A DNA stretch of 56,846 nt. Origin: Gammaproteobacteria bacterium. GTDB lineage: Bacteria; Pseudomonadota; Gammaproteobacteria; Enterobacterales; Neiellaceae. Shown here piece by piece: positions 1 through 8,640 of this stretch. The stretch spans positions 1 through 56,846 of the forward strand of contig JAFOOX010000057.1 of NCBI GenBank assembly GCA_017425245.1. The letters are read 5' to 3'. Below the pieces are notes generated by a model. It was not told the origin of the DNA, ran no database searches, and saw only the letters and a program-made list of their open reading frames with translations. The position numbers were made by a program, and so were the translations under genes. Every line of letters begins with the position of its first letter. Position 1 is the first letter of the stretch.

Positions 1-32
1 AAGTCGCATCAGCGCTTCGTCGTGAGGCGCGC

Positions 33-60
33 ATTCTACTGTCGCTAACCTCGTTGTCAA
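33..60 (-). promoter_or_regulatory. rRNA-type promoter, downstream copy
   Basis: Read on the minus strand this is TTGACA, a 16-base spacer, then TAGAAT, followed by the GC-rich discriminator GCGCGCC. A near-consensus -35, a 16-base spacer and a GC-rich discriminator are typical of stringently controlled rRNA and tRNA operon promoters. It fires leftward, out of the window. It pairs with the similar promoter at 128-155. The transcribed gene is outside the window, so its identity is inferred. Confidence 0.75.
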
Positions 61-127
61 GCGGCCTTTTCGCCTCTCACAACCCTTCTTCTAAGCGCCT
101 CTCGGCTAGCCCGTCGAAGTGGGGCGC

Positions 128-155
128 ATTCTAGCGAGGGCAACGCCAGTGTCAA
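128..155 (-). promoter_or_regulatory. rRNA-type promoter, upstream copy
   Basis: On the minus strand: TTGACA, 16-base spacer, TAGAAT, then GCGCCCC. It has the same elements and the same spacing as the promoter at 33-60, with the two -10 boxes 95 bp apart. Tandem promoters of this form are the usual arrangement upstream of bacterial rRNA operons. The stretch just upstream (156-200) is moderately A/T-rich on the minus strand and might act as an UP-like element, but no clear Fis site was recognised. Confidence 0.72.
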
Positions 156-160
156 CGAGA

Positions 161-543
161 AAGCGCCCCAAAAGTTCAAAATCGAGATTCTTTACAACAC
201 GTTGACAACACGTCGCCTGTTCAAAAAACAGGCACAACCTTAATCCTGAAGGGCGTTTCCCCGCACCTAGGTATGTTTTGCTTCATCTACGCGCAGAGCA
301 GCGAGCCATACAAGAGCAATTGCTCCAAAAGTAAGCATCGAAAATTGAGGGGCCTCTGCGTGAGCAGATCTGGTCCGTCCATTTCTTTTACAGGTGACAG
401 AGCGGGCATCGACAGCACTCCAAAAAAGAAACAACAAAGCAATAAAAACATGATGTTAAGTGGTGGCCAAGGAATTGCAGAGTGCTGCCGCCCGCCACCA
501 CACCATAACCATCAGGCGGGTCATTAAAGACTAAGGAGGTCTA
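161..543 (+). other. intergenic leader before the protease gene
   Basis: This stretch separates the leftward stable-RNA-type promoters from the protease gene. It holds a 7-bp inverted repeat (215-221 with 227-233), a perfect 12-bp palindrome GAGCAATTGCTC at 314-325 that could be an operator, and the strong Shine-Dalgarno TAAGGAGGT at 532-540 just before the protease ATG. An 84-codon frame at 273-527 has no convincing ribosome site and a low-complexity product, so I do not call it. I see no convincing sigma-70 promoter for the protease. Confidence 0.5.
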
Positions 544-3500
544 ATGAAACTTGGCAAACGGGTGGTCAGTGCCGCGACAGCATTGACGGTCAGCCTTATC
601 GCCACCTCATCGGGTGCATTGGAAATGCCTTCTGCAGCACGGGCTCAGCTCCAGCTGAATGGCAGTCAGGAAGCGGTTAACAAGCACGTTTATATCGTTC
701 AGCTAAAGGGTGATCCGGCGGCATCGCGACGACTGGACCAAGTCCCCCCTCGCGGTCAGGCCCCCTTGCTTGAATCAGCAGGGCTAATGGTTCGCGAAGG
801 CAAGGCCCAACAACTTAAAGCGCGTCAGCTTGGCGTGCTCAAGAGCATCGGTGCTAGCCAACCCTTGTATCACTACACGCAAGCCTTTAACGGTTTCTCA
901 GCCAAACTCAGCCCAGGTGCTGCAGCGAAACTGCGTAACAATCCCGAAGTTGTAGCGATCTGGCCCGATCAGCTAATGAAGCCGCAAACCGCAAATACCC
1001 CATCTTTTCTTGGCCTGACCTCTGCGAGTGGCCTGCACACCGGCGGCGTGAAAGGGGAAGATGTAGTAGTTGGCGTGGTGGATACCGGCATCTGGCCGGA
1101 ACATCCGAGTTTCGCCGATGACGGCAGTTACGGCGACCCGTCGGCCTTCGGCTGGAGCGGTGACTGCGTGACCGGAGACGATCCGACATTCACCTGCAAC
1201 AACAAGCTGATTGGGGCCCGTTATTTCAAGGCCGGTTTCGAAGCAGCCTATGAGATCCTGCCCGACGAATCGATCTCACCACGCGACAAAGATGGCCATG
1301 GCAGCCATGTTGCTGGCACCGCCGCCGGCAACGAAGCAATCACGGCCGTTCTGTCCGGAACCCCGATAGCAACGGTAACCGGGATCGCGCCTCGTGCCCG
1401 CGTTGCCGCCTATAAAGCGTGCTGGAACTCCGATGCTCCGGAAAGCGGATGCTTCTATTCCGATACCATGGCCGCAATTGATGCTGCTGTAAGCGATGGC
1501 GTCGATGTGATCAACATGTCTATTGGCGGCAGCCTGACGGATCTGACAACGCCCACGGCCACTGCCTTGCTATGGGCGGCTTACGACGGCGTATTTGGAG
1601 CTGTATCGGCAGGCAATTCAGGCCCGGATGCCGGCACTGTAGGTACTCCTGCCCCTTGGATTACCAGCGTTGCGGCTTCCACCTATGATGGCACCAGCGT
1701 GACCAATGCCATCGACATCAGTGCTGGACCTCTGGCAGGAAGCCGTTATGCCGCAGTCGAAGGCGATATCACAGCTCCGCTGGTGACCACCGGCCCTGTT
1801 GATGGTGAAGTCGCAACCGGTGCCCCCTATAACGGCTGCTTTGTCGGCGGCGTCCCATCGCCATTGGACAACGCCTCCGCTGTCAGCGGTAAAATTGCTC
1901 TGCTGAGTCGGGGCGCCTGCGCATTCAGTGAGAAGATCATCCGTGCCCAGCTGGCTGGTGCCATCGGCGTGATCATAGCCAACAACAACAGCGGCACGCC
2001 GATTGTGATGGGCGGCGATGGTACCGGCATCACCATCCCTGGAGTGATGATTGGCTTGGACGAAGGTGAGTTGATGCGCACCACGCTGGCTTCCGACCAG
2101 AATGTGAGTGCAACTCTCAGCGCCGGCATCTTCATGCCAGCCACGGAAACCGGCAACATCATGGCTGACTTCAGCTCGCGCGGCCCCAATCAGTCGACGC
2201 TGGATGTGATCAAACCGGATGTGACAGCCCCGGGGGTGCGCATTCTGGCGGCCACTACCGCAGCGCCGCTATTCGGCCTGGCCGGTGAGAGCTTCGCCTA
2301 TCTGCAGGGCACTTCTATGTCCAGCCCCCATGTCGCAGGCTTGGCGGCGTTACTGACCGAAGTTCATCCCGATTGGTCACCAGCGGCCATCAAATCGGCC
2401 TTGATGACCACAGCCCGTCAGGACCTGGTCAAAGAGGACGGGGCAACTCCAGCCGATCCGTTCGACTTCGGTGCCGGACATGTTGTCCCCAATGATGCCG
2501 CAGACCCCGGTCTGGTGTTTGATGCCAATATCTTCGATCACCTCGGCTTTCTCTGTGGTATCGGTAACGGCGCCCATGTTTCGGCAAACTTTGGCCTCAG
2601 CTGTGACACCATTGCCGGTGCAGGCTACCCAACCGATCCGAGCCAGCTCAACCTACCCTCGATCGCCATTGCCGAACTGGATCGCAGCGAAACTGTGGTT
2701 CGCTACGTCACCAGCGTTGGTCCAGATGCTAGCTACACAGCCAGCTTCGAGGAACCGGCCGGAGTCACCCTGTCACTGCTCACCACTAGTGGTCCAGCAA
2801 CCAGCCTGCCAGTACCCGCTGGCGCCACTGTACCCTTTGGCCTCAGCTTCACCGTGACTGGCGATGCGGTGTATGACCAGTGGGTATTTGGTGCTCTAAT
2901 CCTCGACAGCGGTAGCCACAAGATCCGCATTCCGCTGGCCGTGAAGCCAGTTGCACCGGTTCTGATCGACGCACCGAGCCGCATCTCCACCACCATCAAG
3001 GCCCCGGTTGGCCTGATCAGCTTCCCGATCCAGACCAACTACAACGGCGTGGTCAACAGCCGCGTCCATGGACTGGTGCCGGTGAATGCTGAGGCCGGTA
3101 TTGTTGCCCAGGACCCCGATGCCACTTACGCCTTCAATGAAGATGGCCTTGGCTTCCATCTGTTCTACGTACCTGAAGGTAGCAAAGCAGCCCGCTTTGC
3201 CCTGAAGCAGGCGTGGACCAGTCCTGGCTATGACCTCGATCTCTATGTCTATCGCTGTGAAGGCTGGTCCTGTGCGGCAGTTGGCAGCAGCTTCAACGGT
3301 GACAGCAATGAAGAAGTCGTGCTGATCGATCCGCAACCGGCAGCCGACATCGACGCAGGTGACGTGTACATCGTCTTTGTCCATGGTTACAACTTGGTCG
3401 ACGATAGCGAAGGCGAATACGTACTCGGTAACTGGGTTGTAGGCCCCACCAGTACAGACAGCCGGGTCTTGGCCCGCCCGATAGCCAAAGAAGGTAAGTT

Positions 3501-3630
3501 CACCACCGTTAAACTGCAGCAGAAGCGGGTGGTGGTTGGCGAACACTACTTCGGCGCCATCAGCTTCCTGGACGGCAAGGGTGCCCCCCAGGGATTGACC
3601 CTGATTGACGCGATTGGCGTCACCAAGTAA
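544..3630 (+). CDS. secreted subtilisin-like serine protease (S8 family) with PA domain
   Basis: An exported endopeptidase of 1028 residues. A Sec-type signal peptide covers about residues 1-25. An I9-like propeptide (about 47-145) would inhibit the enzyme until it is cleaved off. The S8 catalytic domain follows, with Asp180 in VVDTGIW, His252 in DGHGSHVAGT, the oxyanion Asn358 in SAGNSG and Ser591 in GTSMSSPH. A protease-associated (PA) domain is inserted between Asn358 and Ser591, at about 400-530, as in plant-type and marine bacterial subtilases. The last 300 or so residues are beta-rich, and about 870-960 resembles a pre-peptidase C-terminal domain. The ATG follows a very strong Shine-Dalgarno at 532-540. 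It is monocistronic, with its own terminator at 3647. Its likely job is extracellular protein degradation for nutrition; the substrate is unknown. Confidence 0.93.
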   Translation: MKLGKRVVSAATALTVSLIATSSGALEMPSAARAQLQLNGSQEAVNKHVYIVQLKGDPAASRRLDQVPPRGQAPLLESAGLMVREGKAQQLKARQLGVLKSIGASQPLYHYTQAFNGFSAKLSPGAAAKLRNNPEVVAIWPDQLMKPQTANTPSFLGLTSASGLHTGGVKGEDVVVGVVDTGIWPEHPSFADDGSYGDPSAFGWSGDCVTGDDPTFTCNNKLIGARYFKAGFEAAYEILPDESISPRDKDGHGSHVAGTAAGNEAITAVLSGTPIATVTGIAPRARVAAYKACWNSDAPESGCFYSDTMAAIDAAVSDGVDVINMSIGGSLTDLTTPTATALLWAAYDGVFGAVSAGNSGPDAGTVGTPAPWITSVAASTYDGTSVTNAIDISAGPLAGSRYAAVEGDITAPLVTTGPVDGEVATGAPYNGCFVGGVPSPLDNASAVSGKIALLSRGACAFSEKIIRAQLAGAIGVIIANNNSGTPIVMGGDGTGITIPGVMIGLDEGELMRTTLASDQNVSATLSAGIFMPATETGNIMADFSSRGPNQSTLDVIKPDVTAPGVRILAATTAAPLFGLAGESFAYLQGTSMSSPHVAGLAALLTEVHPDWSPAAIKSALMTTARQDLVKEDGATPADPFDFGAGHVVPNDAADPGLVFDANIFDHLGFLCGIGNGAHVSANFGLSCDTIAGAGYPTDPSQLNLPSIAIAELDRSETVVRYVTSVGPDASYTASFEEPAGVTLSLLTTSGPATSLPVPAGATVPFGLSFTVTGDAVYDQWVFGALILDSGSHKIRIPLAVKPVAPVLIDAPSRISTTIKAPVGLISFPIQTNYNGVVNSRVHGLVPVNAEAGIVAQDPDATYAFNEDGLGFHLFYVPEGSKAARFALKQAWTSPGYDLDLYVYRCEGWSCAAVGSSFNGDSNEEVVLIDPQPAADIDAGDVYIVFVHGYNLVDDSEGEYVLGNWVVGPTSTDSRVLARPIAKEGKFTTVKLQQKRVVVGEHYFGAISFLDGKGAPQGLTLIDAIGVTK

Positions 3631-3646
3631 GAGACAGACAAACCCC

Positions 3647-3676
3647 AAAGGCCGCTCAGCTGAGCGGCCTTTTTTT
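3647..3676 (+). terminator. intrinsic terminator of the protease gene
   Basis: GGCCGCTCAGCTGAGCGGCC is a perfect self-complementary stem followed by seven T residues, starting 17 bases after the protease stop codon. Confidence 0.9.
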
Positions 3677-3701
3677 ATGTCGGTTGCAATCAGCACACAA
3701 T

Positions 3702-3724
3702 AAAAAGGCCGCCCCAAGGCGGCC
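3702..3724 (-). terminator. intrinsic terminator of the leftward PEP-CTERM-like gene
   Basis: On the minus strand, GGCCGCC, a short TTGG loop and GGCGGCC are followed by TTTTTA. It lies 26 bases past the stop codon of the gene at 3750-4301. Confidence 0.85.
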
Positions 3725-3749
3725 GACAGTCAGATAACAGCATCTGTGA

Positions 3750-4301
3750 TTAGCAGCGGCGGCGCACCAACGGAACCGCAGCCAGCAGCAGGAACAGCGA
3801 CAGCATGGCGGGTTCATTAACATCGCTGCGGACCAACGAGAAGTTCAGTACACCTTCAACGGTGACCAAGCCATCTTCACTGCCGGTGAAGTAGATGGTG
3901 TCACCAAGGGTGGTGACCCACACGGTCAAGGCGTTAGAGGTGGCCAGATACTCGAATGCCGCCACAGTGGTCGCCAGGGCGTCGGCAAAGATCGCCACCG
4001 GGTAGTTCGGGTAGTCAGCATCCATCAGTTCAGTAAAACCGGTGGTGCCCAGCACCATGGCCAAACCAAACACGCCGCTTGCCGGCGTCAGGGTCCAGAA
4101 GCTGTCAATAGCCGCTGAATCGTAGATAAACACCCCAATCGGGTTGCTCCAACTTTCGCTCACGCCAAAACCATTGCCGCTATCAGCAAAAGTGACGGTC
4201 AGGTCGATCTGCTGGGTCAACAAGCCAGCCTGAGCCGGTGCCAGCATAGTGGTTGCCCACAGCAGCAGGCTGCAACCAAGTGCCTTGATACTTTTGGTCA
4301 T
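3750..4301 (-). CDS. small exported protein with PEP-CTERM-like sorting tail
   Basis: A 183-residue protein of unknown function. The start is set at 4301 because AGGGAGAG lies just upstream; the frame extends 11 codons further without a ribosome site. A signal peptide covers about residues 1-25 (hydrophobic core LGCSLLLWATTMLAPAQA). The body is beta-rich, acidic and free of internal cysteines. The C-terminus has the three parts of a PEP-CTERM signal: a short motif (VNEPA in place of VPEPA), a hydrophobic segment and a terminal RRRC cluster. Such tails are recognised by an exosortase in the inner membrane; none is encoded in this window. It is a single gene flanked by terminators. The family assignment rests on the tail only; a simple tail-anchored protein is the alternative. 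Confidence 0.7.
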   Translation of the reverse strand: MTKSIKALGCSLLLWATTMLAPAQAGLLTQQIDLTVTFADSGNGFGVSESWSNPIGVFIYDSAAIDSFWTLTPASGVFGLAMVLGTTGFTELMDADYPNYPVAIFADALATTVAAFEYLATSNALTVWVTTLGDTIYFTGSEDGLVTVEGVLNFSLVRSDVNEPAMLSLFLLLAAVPLVRRRC

Positions 4302-4457
4302 CTCTCTCTCCCTGTTTAGCTCAGCACAAAACAACTGTGCCGGAACCGACTACGCAAAAATCGAGCCATTCCTCGTTAGGCCTTTATGTCAAAGGCTTAT
4401 GTTCGCATCTAAACTGAGGTAAACAGCCTCTCAGGGCCAAAGTCGTAAAAAAAACCG

Positions 4458-4484
4458 ACACACAAAACCCCGCCGTAGCGGGGT
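4458..4484 (-). terminator. intrinsic terminator of pssA
   Basis: The stem CCCCGC/GCGGGG (4468-4473 with 4478-4483, loop CGTA) is followed on the minus strand by TTTTGTGTG and soon by a run of eight T. On the plus strand it is followed by TGTTTCTTTT, so it could work in both directions. It lies about 50 bases beyond the pssA stop. Confidence 0.75.
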
Positions 4485-4535
4485 GTTTCTTTTAACTGCG
4501 ACTCTCGGGGGGGGTCTCAGCCGGGGCCGTCGTCG

Positions 4536-5339
4536 TTACCGTGGCCCCTCTTCCTCGTCCTCATCATCGCCAACCACATGCGCCATTTTGAGCTCCTTGA
4601 CCGAACGAATGGTCACGATCGGGCCAGAAGCGGCATAGACCAAAAAGCCGAGGAATAGCACCAACGCTGGGTTGGTAGCGATAATGACGAAGGCCAGTAC
4701 CACCACCAGAATGACCACAAACGGCACCCTGCCCCGCCAGTCAAACTGCTTGAAGCTGTGGTATTTGAAATTGGACACCATCAGCAAGCCAGCGGCCACG
4801 GTCAAGACTGCAGCGAAGATCGGGATCCAGGGTGAGTAGCTCTGTTCAAAATCCGGCAACGACGGGTTGATGCCAAGGTCGTTGCCCAGCCACACCATGC
4901 CGGCAACGATCGCCGCTGCCGCCGGGCTGGCCAATCCCTGAAAAAAGCGCTTGTCGGCGATCCCTATCTGGGTGTTGAAGCGCGCCAGACGCAGCGCGGC
5001 GCCGGCGGTATAGATAAAGGCTGCCAGCCAGCCGATCTTGCCCAGACCTTCCAGCGCCCAGTTGTAGGAGACCAGTGCCGGGGCGATGCCGAAGGAGACC
5101 ATGTCAGACATGGAGTCATACTCGGCGCCAAACTCGCTCTGGGTGTTGGTCATGCGTGCCACCCGGCCATCCAATCCGTCCAGTACCATGGCCACAAAGA
5201 TAGCAATGGCAGCCGAATCAAAGGCATGGTGCATGGATGCCACGACGGCGTAGAAGCCAGCAAACAAAGCGGCCGTGGTGAACAGATTAGGCAGCAGGTA
5301 AACGCCACGGCGGCGCATCGACTCGGTTTTGGGGTCCAT
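4536..5339 (-). CDS. pssA: CDP-diacylglycerol--serine O-phosphatidyltransferase
   Basis: Makes phosphatidylserine from CDP-diacylglycerol and serine, the first step to phosphatidylethanolamine. The protein is an integral inner-membrane enzyme of 267 residues with about seven or eight hydrophobic segments. It carries the complete CDP-alcohol phosphotransferase signature: Asp57-Gly58, Ala61-Arg62, Gly71, Asp75 and Asp79. This is the membrane-type (Bacillus-like) PssA, not the soluble E. coli type. The start at 5339 is preferred because CGGAG lies five bases upstream; an upstream in-frame ATG at 5423 has no such site and would crowd the divergent gene at 5435. The C-terminus is strongly acidic (DDEDEEEG). 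Confidence 0.92.
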   Translation of the reverse strand: MDPKTESMRRRGVYLLPNLFTTAALFAGFYAVVASMHHAFDSAAIAIFVAMVLDGLDGRVARMTNTQSEFGAEYDSMSDMVSFGIAPALVSYNWALEGLGKIGWLAAFIYTAGAALRLARFNTQIGIADKRFFQGLASPAAAAIVAGMVWLGNDLGINPSLPDFEQSYSPWIPIFAAVLTVAAGLLMVSNFKYHSFKQFDWRGRVPFVVILVVVLAFVIIATNPALVLFLGFLVYAASGPIVTIRSVKELKMAHVVGDDEDEEEGPR

Positions 5340-5434
5340 GAAGGCTCCGGAACGTAGCAGGTACAAAAAACTAGCCAAGCGGCCGGCGGGTGAGCATAAC
5401 ATAGCAGAGTAGCTCACTGACATGGAGGGACATC

Positions 5435-5926
5435 ATGGTTGATTCAAGGCGTTTTAAGCTCGGTACTGCATTGTTGCTGGTGCTTGCTGCAGCCCCCCAA
5501 GCGCTTGGCGAAGAACAGGTCTACTTTTGGCATGACAGCCAAGGGGTGATCCACTTTTCCAAGCAACGGCCACACGAGGGTAAGATCCACGCGGTTCATC
5601 TTCCTTCACCCAAGGCCGAGACTGCAGTGCCTGACTCTCCCAAGACCGAGATTGCCACCACCGCCTCACCGACTACCTATGAAGCCCTGTTTGCCAGCGC
5701 GGAGGCTGACAAAAAGGCTGCCGCAGAGAAAAAGGCGGCAGCAGCCAAACAGGCGCAGGCTAAAAAACTTTGCGAGCAAGCCCGGCAGCGGCAAGAAATA
5801 TTGTCCAGCCGCCCTCGTGTACAACGAATCAATGAAGATGGCAGCCGGACTGACATGACCTTTGAAGAGAAGCAGGCCGAAGGGGCCAAGCTTGAGCACC
5901 AGCTAAACACACATTGTTCTCCCTGA
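5435..5926 (+). CDS. DUF4124 domain exported protein
   Basis: A 163-residue protein of unknown function. A signal peptide covers about residues 1-25, ending at LAAAPQALGEE. The mature N-terminus (about 26-60, with VYFWHDSQGVIHFSKQRP) matches the DUF4124 pattern, a small aromatic beta domain found in many gammaproteobacterial envelope proteins. It is followed by a Pro/Ser/Thr linker and an Ala/Lys-rich helical stretch (about 88-125) that may form a coiled coil. The ATG is preceded by GGAGGGA. It is divergent from pssA and convergent with clpB. Confidence 0.8.
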   Translation: MVDSRRFKLGTALLLVLAAAPQALGEEQVYFWHDSQGVIHFSKQRPHEGKIHAVHLPSPKAETAVPDSPKTEIATTASPTTYEALFASAEADKKAAAEKKAAAAKQAQAKKLCEQARQRQEILSSRPRVQRINEDGSRTDMTFEEKQAEGAKLEHQLNTHCSP

Positions 5927-5934
5927 TTGTCTCT

Positions 5935-5969
5935 GCCCCTGCCAGCAAAAGTGAATTGCTGGCAGGGGC
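5935..5969. terminator. 14-bp hairpin between convergent genes
   Basis: A perfect 14-bp stem (5935-5948 with 5956-5969) and a 7-base loop lie between the convergent DUF4124 gene and clpB. There is no T-run on either side, so it is a bidirectional terminator or RNA 3'-end stabiliser by position and strength only. Confidence 0.6.
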
Positions 5970-5974
5970 CTAGT

Positions 5975-8551
5975 TCAGCCCTTGCCGAAGGTCAGGCCGT
6001 CACCAGCCACATCAACCACAATGGTGTCGCCCGGCACATAGTTCCCGCGCAACACGGACTGCGCCAACGGGTTTTCCATCTGCTGCTGAATCGCGCGTTT
6101 GAGCGGTCGCGCACCGTAGACCGGGTCGAAACCGGCCTGAGCGATACGAGCCAAGGCCGCCGGTGACACCACCAGTTTCAGCTGACGCTCCGCCAGCCGC
6201 TGACGCAAGCGGCCCAGCTGGATCTCGGCAATGCTGGCGATCTGGGTGGCGCCAAGTGGATGGAAGACCACGGTCTCGTCGATGCGGTTGATGAACTCAG
6301 GGCGGAAATGCTCGCCGACCACCGCCATCACCAACGCGCGCATCTCGTCGTACTGCGCCTCCTGATGCTTGTCCTGAATCAGATCCGACCCCAGATTGGA
6401 GGTCATGATCACCACCGCATTGCGGAAGTCGACGGTGCGCCCCTGGCCATCGGTCAGACGGCCATCGTCCAGCAGCTGCAGCAGAATGTTAAACACATCG
6501 GGATGAGCCTTCTCGATCTCGTCGAGCAGGATCACCGCATAAGGGCGGCGGCGCACTGCCTCGGTGAGATAGCCGCCCTCCTCGTAACCAACGTAGCCAG
6601 GAGGCGCCCCCACCAGTCGCGCCACACTGTGTTTCTCCATGAACTCCGACATGTCGATGCGCACCATCGCCTCGTCGGTATCAAACATGAATTCAGCCAG
6701 CGCCTTGCACAGCTCGGTCTTGCCCACCCCGGTCGGACCAAGGAACAGGAAGGAACCTATGGGCCGATTGGGATCGGCAAGGCCAGCACGGGAACGGCGG
6801 ATCGCATCGGAGACCGCTTTGACGGCCTCCTGTTGGCCAACCACCCGCTGGTGCAGCGCCTCTTCCATGCGCAGCAGTTTGTCGCGCTCGCCTTCCAGCA
6901 TGCGGGACACCGGAATGCCGGTGGCCCGTGACAGCACTTCTGCGATCTCGTTGTCAGTGACGCGGTTGCGCAGCAGCTTCATCTCCTGCATCTCGGCCGC
7001 TGAGGCCAGATCCAGCTGGCGTTCCAGTGCCGGAATACGGCCGTAGCGCAGTTCCGACATGCGGTTGAGATCGCCAGCACGACGGGCAATCTCGAACTGC
7101 AGGCGGGCCTGCTCCAACTCAGCCTTGATGTTCTGAGTTCCGGAAAGCGCCGCTTTCTCGCTCTTCCACACCTCTTCCAGTTCTTGATAGCGGCTATCGC
7201 CCTCGGCGACCTCATGATCCAGCTGTTCGAGGCGTTTGCGACTGGCGCTGTCGTTCTCTTTGGCTAGCGCCTGACGCTGCATCTTGAGCTGGATAAGGCG
7301 GCGATCGAGGCGATCCAGCTCCTCCGGCTTGGAGTCGATCTGCAAACGGATGCTGGCTGCGGCTTCATCGATCAGATCGATCGCCTTGTCTGGCAACTGG
7401 CGATCACTGACGTAGCGATGAGAGAGGGTGGCAGCGGCAACAATGGCCGGATCAGTGATTTCGACCTTGTGGTGCAGCTCATAGCGCTCCTTGAGGCCGC
7501 GCAGAATAGCAATGGTGTCCTCCACCGACGGCTCGTCCACCAGTACTTTCTGGAAACGGCGCTCAAGGGCAGCATCTTTCTCGACATACTTGCGGTATTC
7601 ATCCAGCGTGGTAGCGCCCACACAGTGCAGTTCGCCACGGGCCAGCGCAGGTTTGAGCATGTTGCCGGCATCCATCGCCCCTTCGGCCTTGCCGGCACCG
7701 ACCATGGTGTGCAGCTCGTCGATAAACAGGATCACCAGCCCTTCCTCTTTGGAAAGTTCGGTGAGTACCGCTTTGAGCCGCTCCTCGAACTCGCCACGAT
7801 ATTTGGCGCCGGCCAGCAGCGAGCCCATATCGAGGCTGAGCACCCGCTTGTTCTTCAGCCCTTCCGGTACTTCGCCATTGACGATGCGCTGGGCCAACCC
7901 TTCAACGATGGCGGTTTTACCCACACCCGGCTCGCCGATCAGCACCGGGTTGTTCTTGGTACGGCGTTGCAACACCTGAATGGTGCGGCGGATCTCGTCA
8001 TCACGGCCGATCACCGGATCGAGCTTGCCCTGGGCGGCGCGCTCGGTGAGATCGATGGTGTAGCGGGACAGCGCCTGACGCTGATCTTCGGCAGCCGGAT
8101 CATCAATATGCTGGCCACCACGCGCCTGCTCAATCGCCTTTTCCACGCCCCCCTCAGTGGCGCCGCAACGGCGCAACAACTCGCCGGCCGGCCCCTGCTC
8201 AGCCACAGCGGCGAGTAAAAAGAGTTCGCTGGAGATATAGGCATCCTTGCGCTTCTGAGCCGCCTTGTCGCACAGGTTAAGCAGACTGATCAGCGCCTGG
8301 GAGAGCTGGACATCGCCCCCCACCCCTTCCACCTGCGGTAACTGGTCGAGGGCCTTGACCAACTCTGAACGCAGCGCACTGAGGTTGACCCCGGCCTGCT
8401 GCAGGATCGGCCGAACGCTGCTGTTGTCCTGATTGAGCAGCGCATGCAGCACATGTACCGGCTCGATGAACTGGTGATCGCGCCCCAGCGCCAATGACTG
8501 GGCGTCCGACAGGGCGACCTGGAATTTACTGGTGAGCTTGTCGATGCGCAT
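5975..8551 (-). CDS. clpB: ATP-dependent disaggregase ClpB
   Basis: An Hsp100 chaperone that, with DnaK, pulls proteins out of aggregates after heat stress. The 858 residues match the usual ClpB length (857 in E. coli). The order is: Clp N domain (about 1-145); first AAA+ module with Walker A GEPGVGKT at 206-213; coiled-coil middle domain (about 410-525, the ClpB hallmark); second AAA+ module with Walker A GPTGVGKT at 605-612; C-terminal D2-small domain. There is no ClpP-binding loop. The gene is preceded by a sigma-32 type promoter at 8587-8615, so heat induction is expected. It lies downstream of pgeF on the same strand, with its own promoter in the 89-base gap. Confidence 0.97.
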   Translation of the reverse strand: MRIDKLTSKFQVALSDAQSLALGRDHQFIEPVHVLHALLNQDNSSVRPILQQAGVNLSALRSELVKALDQLPQVEGVGGDVQLSQALISLLNLCDKAAQKRKDAYISSELFLLAAVAEQGPAGELLRRCGATEGGVEKAIEQARGGQHIDDPAAEDQRQALSRYTIDLTERAAQGKLDPVIGRDDEIRRTIQVLQRRTKNNPVLIGEPGVGKTAIVEGLAQRIVNGEVPEGLKNKRVLSLDMGSLLAGAKYRGEFEERLKAVLTELSKEEGLVILFIDELHTMVGAGKAEGAMDAGNMLKPALARGELHCVGATTLDEYRKYVEKDAALERRFQKVLVDEPSVEDTIAILRGLKERYELHHKVEITDPAIVAAATLSHRYVSDRQLPDKAIDLIDEAAASIRLQIDSKPEELDRLDRRLIQLKMQRQALAKENDSASRKRLEQLDHEVAEGDSRYQELEEVWKSEKAALSGTQNIKAELEQARLQFEIARRAGDLNRMSELRYGRIPALERQLDLASAAEMQEMKLLRNRVTDNEIAEVLSRATGIPVSRMLEGERDKLLRMEEALHQRVVGQQEAVKAVSDAIRRSRAGLADPNRPIGSFLFLGPTGVGKTELCKALAEFMFDTDEAMVRIDMSEFMEKHSVARLVGAPPGYVGYEEGGYLTEAVRRRPYAVILLDEIEKAHPDVFNILLQLLDDGRLTDGQGRTVDFRNAVVIMTSNLGSDLIQDKHQEAQYDEMRALVMAVVGEHFRPEFINRIDETVVFHPLGATQIASIAEIQLGRLRQRLAERQLKLVVSPAALARIAQAGFDPVYGARPLKRAIQQQMENPLAQSVLRGNYVPGDTIVVDVAGDGLTFGKG

Positions 8552-8586
8552 GACCCCTCCACAACTGCATCGTGCTGATGGTCATC

Positions 8587-8615
8587 AAGTGGGGGCCCGC
8601 TGCTGCTATTTCAAG
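8587..8615 (-). promoter_or_regulatory. sigma-32 heat-shock promoter of clpB
   Basis: On the minus strand the sequence reads CTTGAAA, 14 bases, CCCCACTT. The RpoH consensus is CTTGAAA, 11-16 bases, CCCCATnT, so only one core position differs. It starts 36 bases upstream of the clpB ATG, as expected for a heat-shock gene. Confidence 0.85.
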
Positions 8616-8640
8616 CACCAGCCACAGGGTTATTGCCGGA

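Noticed and set aside
215..233. 7-bp hairpin as a terminator
   Set aside because: No T-run in either direction and no gene ending next to it.
273..527. 84-codon open frame before the protease gene
   Set aside because: No ribosome site, low-complexity product, and it ends in the leader close to the real protease start.
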